The position numbers and the translations under genes were made by a program. Below, piece by piece: positions 1-5,229 of a DNA stretch of 5,417 nt (the first letter of the stretch is position 1; each line of letters starts with the position of its first letter). Origin of the DNA: Nitrospira sp. (GTDB lineage Bacteria; Nitrospirota; Nitrospiria; Nitrospirales; Nitrospiraceae); assembly GCA_015904045.1 (NCBI GenBank), contig JABMDG010000298.1, positions 1 through 5,417 of the forward strand, given 5' to 3'. The notes under the pieces were generated by a model. It had not been told where the DNA came from, ran no database searches, and worked only from the letters and a program-made list of their open reading frames with translations.

Positions 1-978
1 GAGCAGCCCGGGTTTCGACGCCCTGACTTCGACCTGGTCGAGCATCTCCTTCGCATAGTCGAGCTCGGTCTGGCGCAGATCCGCTTCGACTTCTTTCAAG
101 GGGGCATCGGCCTTGCGTTGCGGATCACTGAACCCGGCTTGGACCGCCTGACTATGTTCAGCTTGTGCAACGGCCAAATGCTTCTCTGCCACCCGGAATT
201 GATTGCGCAGGTTGGTATCTTCATACCGGAACAACGAAGCGCCTGGCTGCACCAGTTGGTTCGGTTGGGCAAGTACATCTGCGATGACACCGTCCATGGG
301 CGCGCTGACCACTACCGGATCTTTAGCCATGACTTTGACCGGCGCCATGGTCGATACCCGGACCGGCAGACACAGCACCGCAACGATCGCAGCGACGATC
401 AGCCAAGCCGACGGTTTCTTGATTGTCGCGGACCAGCTTCGTTTCGGCTTCGACAACGCCTTCCACGCATATGCAAAGCTCCCCGCTAACCGATGAACGA
501 TGGCCACGTCGTTCTCTTGCCAGGGAAAGTCCCGCTCAAACCACCAGACCCCGAGCAGCGTTTCATCGGGATGTTGCAACGGACACCAAAAGACGTGCCC
601 CTTCACGAATTCCCGCCAGCCGCTGCGGAGCGAATCGGGCAGCAGCTCTTCCGTCACGACCATCGGCTGTTCGCTGGCCGTTCCAACTCGACGCAGCGCC
701 TGAACTGCCTGTTCAAGCCACACGATCATGGGAGCATCGCGATCCACGACGGCGACACTGGACGCATTCAGCAGCCGATACGCTTCGCCGTTTTGGCCTG
801 AGCTCCCGAATAAAAAGGCCTGCTCATAGGGAATGAGCCGTCGGGTTTCGTTGACGGAGAGAAACTGCAGCTCTTGGAGGGTCTTTGCCGCGCGGATCTG
901 TCCCTCCAGATGGGTGAGGGCCGCCAGATGGATCAAGGTCGGGAGCTGTTGTGCGGTCGGCTCGGCCGTCGTCGCCAT
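1..978 (-). CDS. GAF-like domain plus membrane-anchored HlyD-type periplasmic adaptor (3' end outside window)
   Basis: This is a partial gene. It begins at the ATG at 978-976 and stays open for 326 codons to the left edge. Residues about 60-165 resemble a GAF domain, ending in a typical GAF-like run (LLGVWWFERDFPWQENDVA) followed by a helix. Residues 190-206 (SAWLIVAAIVAVLCLPV) form one hydrophobic membrane segment after a Lys/Arg-rich stretch, so the N-terminal half should be cytoplasmic. Residues about 219-250 match the first half of a biotinyl-lipoyl-like barrel-sandwich (SAPMDGVIADVLAQPNQLV). Residues about 253-313 are charged and helical like an adaptor coiled-coil arm. The second lipoyl half starts at the edge (VEVRASKPGLL). 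Known adaptors of this class link an inner-membrane transporter to a TolC channel. The start lies 2 bases after the upstream stop, so the genes are probably co-translated. Substrate and pump are unknown. The adaptor call is strong; the GAF call is by eye. Confidence 0.88.
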   Translation of the reverse strand, partial: MATTAEPTAQQLPTLIHLAALTHLEGQIRAAKTLQELQFLSVNETRRLIPYEQAFLFGSSGQNGEAYRLLNASSVAVVDRDAPMIVWLEQAVQALRRVGTASEQPMVVTEELLPDSLRSGWREFVKGHVFWCPLQHPDETLLGVWWFERDFPWQENDVAIVHRLAGSFAYAWKALSKPKRSWSATIKKPSAWLIVAAIVAVLCLPVRVSTMAPVKVMAKDPVVVSAPMDGVIADVLAQPNQLVQPGASLFRYEDTNLRNQFRVAEKHLAVAQAEHSQAVQAGFSDPQRKADAPLKEVEADLRQTELDYAKEMLDQVEVRASKPGLL

Positions 979-980
979 CG

Positions 981-1763
981 CTAGGGGTGCTCCACAAATT
1001 GAGCGGAGCCACTCATTCCACTCAGGACACTCGCGGGCAGTGCGTCGAATACGCCCGTCACCTTGACCGTCTGGCTGGCCGCGTCCACGTTCGCCCCGAT
1101 TTCCTTCACCCGGGCGGGATATCCCCGGCGCGTCTCGTCCACGGTAAAGGTGAATCGTGCCTGCCGCTTAAGCCACGAGAGGGACGTAGAGGGCAGGACC
1201 AGCTCGATCTCAAGACTCGTATCGTCCAACACGCTGAGCAGCTTATCGTTCGGAAACACGTTCTCATGCTCATTGACCATCACGCCGACGATGCGCCCGG
1301 AGAACGGAGCGGCAATATGGCAACTGCGCACATTGATCTCCGCAATCTGGACCGCCGCCTGAGCTTTTTTCGCTTCAGCCTCTGAGATCCCGAATTCGAG
1401 CGGACTGACCGCATTGAGCTTGGCGAGTTCCTTATTGTTCTCAACTGTCTTGACCTTGGCTTCCTGTTCCGCCGCCGCGGCGGCTAATTCCGCCCCATAT
1501 TTGTCGCAATCGAGCTGCACCAGCGTGGATCCTTTTTTGAATCGTTGCCCTTCCTTGAACGGCACCTCGCTCACACGGCCCTGAACCTGGGCATACAGCA
1601 CCGCCTGCCTGGCGGCTTTGACCACGCCGCGCATCACCCCATGTTCCACTCGTGCCGTATAGGTTGACCGCTCCCCCTTGGCCCAGCCCACTGTCGGGGC
1701 CGGCACAGCGAGCGCAAGCCATACAGGCACCAACACCCACTTAACGTGACACGGTTTGTGCAT
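981..1763 (-). CDS. Periplasmic adaptor subunit of a tripartite efflux/secretion system (membrane fusion protein)
   Basis: The product is a 260-residue secreted adaptor. I chose the ATG at 1763-1761 over an in-frame start farther upstream because the next residues form a clean signal peptide (MHKPCHVKWVLVPVWLALA, cleavage probably after GWA at residue 28) and GGAGG lies just upstream. Residues 49-85 form the first barrel-sandwich half, with the lipoyl-like turn QGRVSEVPFKEGQRFKKGS. Residues about 88-145 are an Ala/Glu/Lys-rich coiled-coil hairpin. Residues 146-180 form the second half (CHIAAPFSGRIVGVMVNEH), and residues 181-258 a beta-barrel domain. It is shorter than classical RND adaptors such as AcrA (nearly 400 residues); the membrane-proximal domain looks absent or minimal. 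Its gene overlaps the end of the TolC gene by 23 bases and is followed after 2 bases by a second adaptor gene. It probably bridges an inner-membrane transporter and the TolC-family channel. The cargo cannot be inferred. Confidence 0.92.
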   Translation of the reverse strand: MHKPCHVKWVLVPVWLALAVPAPTVGWAKGERSTYTARVEHGVMRGVVKAARQAVLYAQVQGRVSEVPFKEGQRFKKGSTLVQLDCDKYGAELAAAAAEQEAKVKTVENNKELAKLNAVSPLEFGISEAEAKKAQAAVQIAEINVRSCHIAAPFSGRIVGVMVNEHENVFPNDKLLSVLDDTSLEIELVLPSTSLSWLKRQARFTFTVDETRRGYPARVKEIGANVDAASQTVKVTGVFDALPASVLSGMSGSAQFVEHP

Positions 1764-3279
1764 GAACCTCCGGCCTCCTTCCGGTATCGGACGCCCGAGA
1801 CAGAGCGGGCTCCCACAGTTGGCGTAGCGTATCGGCCAGCTGAGCCACATTCTGCCCGCCGATGCCGGCTGGGACGATATCCTCACCCATGGATGCTTTC
1901 AGCGTGGCATAGGCAGTCTCAACCGCCGATTGTGCGCTGTCGAGCCGCACCTCAGCCAGCACATCGGACACCTGCTCGCGTATCATGATGAGATCATTGG
2001 CACTCCGTGTCAGCCAAAGATTCTTCGTCTGTTCCGCGATCGCCGTCTGGGTCTCTTGGTAGGCTCTCGCGTCTTGGTATTCCTGTTTGGCATACATCAA
2101 CTGCGCTGCCCCGATCTGCACTTCCGTCAGAATCGCTAATGACAGCGCCATGCTCTGCGAGTTCAGGACCTGGCGATGGGCCTCGACGGCTTTGAGCTTG
2201 GCGGGAACACGGAAGGCAGAGAGCAGATTGTAGCTGACTTGTGCGGCGTAGCCGACCCAGTTCTGATTCAGCAGAAACATGTTGCTGTTGTAGTACCCGC
2301 CGAAATGAAGTTTCAAACTCGGAAACAGCTCCAACAACACTGCTTTCGCCTCTTTGGCGTTGATCCGCTTCTGATAATCGATGGTGCGTAATTCCGCCCT
2401 GAACAATAAGGCCTGCCGCTCCATGCTCTCCTGATCCAATTGGACCGTCGGGAGCACGTCCGTCCTCTCCCGCACCACCAGATCGAAGACCGTTCCCGGC
2501 GGGAGTCCCATCAATGACGCCAATTGCGTTTTCGCGGTCGCGAGATCTCGATAGAGTCGGTGAACCTCCCGTTGGATCGTGAGCAATTCCCGCCGGTACG
2601 TGAGGGGCGTCAGAAGCGCCTGAAGTTTCTTATCGACTATTAGCCGGGTGTCGGACAGCGCCTTCCTTACGGACTCGTCGAGAAACTGAATGCGGTGGAG
2701 CACCCGTTCTGCACTGACTGCCCGCCAATAGGCGCTACGCACCTCCTGTTCGAGCCTGACCGCAATACGCCTCTTCTCTTCCTCCGCGATCATCACGCTG
2801 TCGGCCGCCTGCTGCGCGCGCACGAAGGACAATCCGAAATCCAGTACATCCCAGCTGAGCGCCAGATTGCCGGAATAGACATGCCTCTCCGAGGAAGTAA
2901 ACGGCTCAACCGCTTGACGGCCCGTCACAAGCGATCGCCCGACGCCGCCGGTGTAATTATTGCGCCCGTCGAATCCCGCATTGACCGACACTTGGGGAAG
3001 CAAGGCATAGTGCGCCACGTCGAGCTGCTGATGCGCCAACTGGGCCTGCATGGCTTTGACTTTGGCATCCAGGTTGTATTTCAACGCGCGGGCCAATGCT
3101 TCATAGAGATCGATTGGGCCGGTTACCGGTTCAGGAACCTTTGAGACCTCCTGTAGATCCGTCAACGCGCGCGCGCGCACGTCCTCCTCGGTCAGCACAT
3201 AGGGCTTGACCATGCACCCGCAGATCAGCAGCAGATTGGCCAGCGAGATGGCCGTTCTTAGCACCGTAATGCGCGTCAT
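1741..3279 (-). CDS. TolC-family outer-membrane channel, predicted lipoprotein
   Basis: This 512-residue protein has the two tandem outer-membrane efflux protein (OEP) repeats of the TolC family. The first runs from about residue 56 (IDLYEALARALKYNL) to the typical closing motif LASLMGLPPGT near residue 257. The second runs from about 290 to 470, with LFPSLKLHFGGYYNSN leading into beta-strands. Long helices rich in Ala, Gln, Glu and Arg would form the periplasmic tunnel. The N-terminus has a short basic signal (MTRITVLR), a hydrophobic stretch and a lipobox (LLICGC). Lipidation at Cys22 is predicted, as in many RND outer-membrane factors. Length is at the upper end for the family, with a tail of about 40 residues rich in Arg and Ser. 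It is the first gene of a minus-strand operon with two adaptors. The start at 3279-3277 has only a weak GAGAG-like ribosome site. It should form the exit duct of a tripartite pump or type I-like secretion system. Confidence 0.93.
   Translation of the reverse strand: MTRITVLRTAISLANLLLICGCMVKPYVLTEEDVRARALTDLQEVSKVPEPVTGPIDLYEALARALKYNLDAKVKAMQAQLAHQQLDVAHYALLPQVSVNAGFDGRNNYTGGVGRSLVTGRQAVEPFTSSERHVYSGNLALSWDVLDFGLSFVRAQQAADSVMIAEEEKRRIAVRLEQEVRSAYWRAVSAERVLHRIQFLDESVRKALSDTRLIVDKKLQALLTPLTYRRELLTIQREVHRLYRDLATAKTQLASLMGLPPGTVFDLVVRERTDVLPTVQLDQESMERQALLFRAELRTIDYQKRINAKEAKAVLLELFPSLKLHFGGYYNSNMFLLNQNWVGYAAQVSYNLLSAFRVPAKLKAVEAHRQVLNSQSMALSLAILTEVQIGAAQLMYAKQEYQDARAYQETQTAIAEQTKNLWLTRSANDLIMIREQVSDVLAEVRLDSAQSAVETAYATLKASMGEDIVPAGIGGQNVAQLADTLRQLWEPALSRASDTGRRPEVHAQTVSR
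1767..1779 (-). promoter_or_regulatory. Tandem Shine-Dalgarno sequences for the first adaptor
   Basis: On the minus strand AGGAGG (1779-1774) and GGAGG (1771-1767) lie 10 and 3 bases before the ATG at 1763-1761. Both are inside the last codons of the TolC gene. They support the chosen start and suggest re-initiation by ribosomes finishing the upstream gene. Confidence 0.6.
3166..3178. repeat. Short alternating CG tract inside the TolC gene
   Basis: Thirteen bases of strictly alternating C and G encode residues 35-38 (Arg-Ala-Arg-Ala) of the TolC-family protein, just after its lipobox. The tract is too short to be called a phase-variable repeat, but it is the purest simple sequence in the window. 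Confidence 0.5.
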
Positions 3280-3333
3280 ACATCTCTCTACCCAGTGGCC
3301 AGAGACATGTGACGTTCCGGCTACACTAGTCCG

Positions 3334-3374
3334 ACCCCTCCGCGGGGTACAGCTCCACCGACAATATCGGGGAG
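3334..3374. repeat. Two adjacent hairpins in the leader of the TolC operon
   Basis: ACCCC (3334-3338) pairs with GGGGT (3344-3348) across a 5-base loop. CTCC-a-CCGA (3353-3361) pairs with TCGGGGAG (3367-3374) across a 5-base loop, with one bulged A. They lie 55 to 95 bases upstream of the TolC start and could fold in its 5' leader or act as protein-binding dyads. No T-run follows on either strand, so they are not ordinary intrinsic terminators. Confidence 0.4.
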
Positions 3375-3420
3375 ATCAGACATGAACTTGAGGGAACCGC
3401 AACGAATGGAAAGGGTTTCC

Positions 3421-3480
3421 GCCTGTCAGGACGAGAGGACAGCAGCACCATCTGGCTCCAGATCCCGTGGCGTGACAGGC
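3421..3480. repeat. Nested inverted repeats in the divergent intergenic region
   Basis: GCCTGTCA (3421-3428) is exactly complementary in inverse to TGACAGGC (3473-3480). Between them, ATCTGG (3450-3455) and CCAGAT (3458-3463) form a tight 6-base dyad with a 2-base centre. The layout could be an operator or a folded leader, but arms of this length can arise by chance in 400 bases. Confidence 0.35.
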
Positions 3481-3680
3481 AATGGGCATTTCCTGGATTT
3501 TTCAGGACTTGTCGGATATATCTGTGCCATCTGTAATCTGCGGCATGAGCAGCGGATAACCAGACCGTTGAGACCAAGGACCTCAGTGAGAGCACCATCA
3601 TCGATCCAAGGTCCAGCTAGACTCACGTTGCTGGAGGCGTTCGGGCCTGATGCCAGCAGCAGTGCTTTCAAGTTACCGGT

Positions 3681-3684
3681 GGAG
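3681..3684 (+). promoter_or_regulatory. Ribosome binding site of the receiver gene
   Basis: GGAG lies 5 bases before the ATG at 3690. It fixes this start, which also puts the first beta-strand and acidic pair of the receiver fold at the usual distance from the N-terminus. Confidence 0.6.
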
Positions 3685-3689
3685 CAACT

Positions 3690-4052
3690 ATGGCCTCGAT
3701 CCTGATCGTAGACGATGAAGCGTCGATCCGAACCCTGTTGCGGAAGATTCTCGAAGAGGATGGGCATCAGATCCGAGAAGCAACCAACGGTGAAACCGGT
3801 CTGGCACTCTACCGCCAAGCTCCAGCGGATCTTGTCATCACCGATATCTTGATGCCGGAGCGAGACGGCATGGAGGTCACCTTGGAGCTGACGCGGGAAT
3901 TCCTGGATGCCAAAGTCATCGCCATGACCGGCGCCACGGGCGATCAAAACTTCCTGAACGTCGCGAAGCTTTTCGGCGCACGGCGCGTGATCAAAAAACC
4001 CTTCTCAGTCGAAGCAATCCGCCGTCTTGTTCGCTACACGCTGGACCACTGA
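3690..4052 (+). CDS. Stand-alone CheY-like response regulator receiver
   Basis: This 120-residue protein is a single receiver domain. The canonical residues are present: an acidic pair Asp8-Asp9 (ILIVDDE), the phospho-acceptor Asp52 (LVITDILMPERDG), the switch Thr80 (VIAMTGA) and the conserved Lys103 before Pro104 (VIKKPF). The domain ends with the last helix and nothing follows, so there is no DNA-binding or enzymatic output domain. Length is typical of single-domain receivers. Such proteins act by binding partners (as CheY does with the flagellar switch) or as phosphorelay intermediates. No histidine kinase lies in the window, so its partner is unknown. It stands alone, with about 400 non-coding bases before it and 364 after it, divergent from the export operon and upstream of the pilin-like genes. 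Control of either neighbour is only a guess from position. Confidence 0.95.
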   Translation: MASILIVDDEASIRTLLRKILEEDGHQIREATNGETGLALYRQAPADLVITDILMPERDGMEVTLELTREFLDAKVIAMTGATGDQNFLNVAKLFGARRVIKKPFSVEAIRRLVRYTLDH

Positions 4053-4153
4053 TCGCCTCTGTCTCATCGCGCCGTTGTCCTCCGCCGGCATCACTTCGAA
4101 CAGCATCCCGTCGCTTTCACCTGGGAATACACTCCCGCAACCACCTTCTACGC

Positions 4154-4189
4154 CGTCAGGTTTCGGCCATCAGACTGAAACCACTGACG
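4154..4189. repeat. Bulged hairpin downstream of the receiver gene
   Basis: CGTCAG plus GTTTC (4154-4164) pairs with GAAAC (4177-4181) and CTGACG (4184-4189). This gives 11 base pairs with a 2-base bulge and a 12-base loop. It lies about 100 bases past the receiver stop. Without a following T-run it could be an RNA 3' end structure, a factor-dependent stop or an operator. Confidence 0.4.
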
Positions 4190-4208
4190 CTCAAGCCCAA
4201 TAGACAAC

Positions 4209-4243
4209 AGCGGCCGCTCATTTCCTCTCAAGCCCTGGCCGCT
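4209..4243. repeat. Inverted repeat AGCGGCC / GGCCGCT
   Basis: Seven-base GC-rich arms (4209-4215 and 4237-4243) flank a 21-base spacer rich in C and T. This makes a possible second stem close to the bulged hairpin. It could be structural or a regulator site; support is limited to the complementarity. Confidence 0.3.
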
Positions 4244-4416
4244 TCTCCCTGGAATCACAAACGGCCGTAACACGAGCGGGCACGGATCTCTGTCCTAACA
4301 TTACATTCGGTTCCCTTGTCCCTCATCCGTAGGGTTGCATCTCGCTCTCCCTTTCACGGATAAGGAACAGAGCGACAGGCTATCAAGTTTTGACCGGCAG
4401 ACCCGATGGATTCTCT

Positions 4417-4935
4417 ATGATGAAGTCAGCGCGTCGATTTCGATATCTGACCAGCCTGGCCATGACGCTCGTGCCGGCATGGTGTCTGGCAGGATCGGCA
4501 ACCTCAGCCTTCCGCGTGACGGCTACGCTTGACCCGACATGTACGGTCCAGACAACGCCGACAACCTTCGGCCACTACAACCCGCTTACCACCCACGCGA
4601 CATCTCCTCTGGACATCACCAGCTCCGTGACCATTACCTGCAGCAAAGGAATGGCCACGACCATTGGGCTGGATCGTGGCCTGCATGCCGACTATGCCCA
4701 AGGTACGACCAGGGCCATGAAACACGTTTCACGGAACGAGTATCTCAGCTATGACCTCTACCAAGATGCCGTCCATACCACGCTGTGGGGAACTTCAGCC
4801 GCACATCTGGTCGTGCCCCCCGTAGCGCCTGATACGAAACCCCGTACCTACTGGATTTTCGGCCGCATCCATCCCGCTCAGGATGTGTCAGCGGGCGAGT
4901 ATCACGATACGGTGGTTGCGATCGTCAATTTCTAA
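4417..4935 (+). CDS. SCPU (spore coat protein U / CsuA-like) secreted pilus subunit
   Basis: The product has 172 residues. A signal peptide with a basic start (MMKSARRFRY) and a hydrophobic core leads to a likely cleavage after ATSA (residue 31). The mature part has the SCPU pattern: an early strand with Cys42 (TATLDPTCTV), the motif TTFGHYNP (49-56), then Cys75 (SVTITCSKG), which should pair with Cys42. It ends in GEYHDTVVAIVNF (160-172), the alternating hydrophobic strand ending in Phe typical of subunits handled by a periplasmic chaperone. Despite the family name these are mostly not spore proteins: in Gram-negatives they build archaic (Csu-like) chaperone-usher fibres for adhesion and biofilm. 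I chose the ATG at 4417, with a weak GGA site at 4408-4410, over a TTG at 4390 that would add nine polar residues before the signal peptide. A paralogue follows. Which subunit it is (shaft, adaptor or tip) is not clear. Confidence 0.88.
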   Translation: MMKSARRFRYLTSLAMTLVPAWCLAGSATSAFRVTATLDPTCTVQTTPTTFGHYNPLTTHATSPLDITSSVTITCSKGMATTIGLDRGLHADYAQGTTRAMKHVSRNEYLSYDLYQDAVHTTLWGTSAAHLVVPPVAPDTKPRTYWIFGRIHPAQDVSAGEYHDTVVAIVNF

Positions 4936-5229
4936 TCGAACGCTGAACAAGTCCGCCGGCGCCATCCTCGCTTCACTTGTCGATGGTGAAACCTGCCCCC
5001 TTGCCGAAAATTGTCACTCTCTCAACCCGTTTTTGTTCAATGTTGCTGTTGGCTACTCCGACCTCTACGTAGGCTCCCCTCACAAATGGTTGGAAATTTC
5101 ATTGATCACACAACAGCTTGGACTGTCTTGCAACAGACATTAACCGGCACGAACAAACTGCCACGGATATTGCAATGAGCACCGCGAACAACGCGCGCAT
5201 CCACTTCTTAGCTGTAGAGGAGGAATCGC
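4936..5229. other. Gap between the two pilin-like genes
   Basis: These 294 bases hold no supported gene. ACAAGT (4947-4952) and ACTTGT (4975-4980) form a weak inverted repeat just after the first subunit gene. A second small dyad, TGTCT/AGACA (5124-5139), lies farther on. No clear promoter can be named. Much of 5010-5150 is visibly more AT-rich than the flanking genes, as expected of a regulatory leader. Confidence 0.45.
5218..5223 (+). promoter_or_regulatory. Strong Shine-Dalgarno of the second pilin-like gene
   Basis: A perfect AGGAGG lies 6 bases before the ATG at 5230. It fixes the start and contrasts with the weak GGA site of the first subunit gene, suggesting higher translation of the second. 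Confidence 0.75.

Larger units (their letters stand above)
3280..3689. other. Non-coding divergent intergenic region with several inverted repeats
   Basis: This stretch separates the minus-strand TolC operon from the plus-strand receiver gene and must hold the promoters for both. I see no clear sigma-70 or sigma-54 promoter. Open frames exist on both strands (plus 3382-3705, minus 3601-3326), but neither has a recognisable domain. The plus frame uses many AGA/AGG codons and overlaps the receiver gene, so it looks spurious. Two small hairpins lie at 3334-3374, and a longer nested inverted repeat at 3421-3480. A further 6-base inverted repeat pairs GGACCT (3578-3583) with AGGTCC (3609-3614). 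Confidence 0.55.
4053..4416. other. Non-coding region between the receiver and first pilin-like gene
   Basis: No gene is supported here on either strand. The stretch carries a bulged hairpin (4154-4189) and a 7-base inverted repeat (4209-4243). Neither is followed by a T-run, so no intrinsic terminator for the receiver gene is evident. A weak sigma-70-like pair, TTGCAT (4335-4340) and GATAAG (4359-4364) with an 18-base spacer, lies about 55 bases before the pilin-like gene. It is a candidate promoter only. Confidence 0.5.

Noticed and set aside
118..836. Several plus-strand open frames across the left end
   Set aside because: The minus strand gives a continuous 326-residue protein with GAF-like, membrane and lipoyl-like segments; the plus-strand frames are Arg/Ser/Pro-rich shadows.
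1471..1484. Perfect 14-base palindrome of C and G
   Set aside because: It lies inside the first adaptor and is explained by a run of Ala codons (residues 94-98) in the coiled coil.
1764..1886. Upstream extension of the first adaptor to a start at 1886
   Set aside because: The extra residues lie inside the TolC gene and would bury the signal peptide; the ATG at 1763 has a good ribosome site and a clean signal sequence.
3382..3705. Plus-strand open frame of 107 codons before the receiver gene, with a CxxC-like pair and GGGGAG upstream
   Set aside because: It has no recognisable domain, is rich in AGA/AGG codons unlike its neighbours, and overlaps the well-supported receiver start in another frame.
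3426..3947. Long minus-strand frame antisense to the receiver gene
   Set aside because: It lies opposite a clear CheY-like gene and shows no family features; it is a shadow of that gene's codon pattern.
4390..4421. Promoter-like TTGACC and TATGAT around the first pilin-like start
   Set aside because: The spacer is 20 bases, too long for a normal sigma-70 promoter, and the -10 element would overlap the start codon. The TTG as an alternative start is also unlikely because it puts polar residues before the signal peptide.
4883..5143. Plus-strand frame spanning the end of the first pilin-like gene and the gap after it
   Set aside because: It starts inside the pilin-like gene in another frame, has no domain features and no ribosome site.
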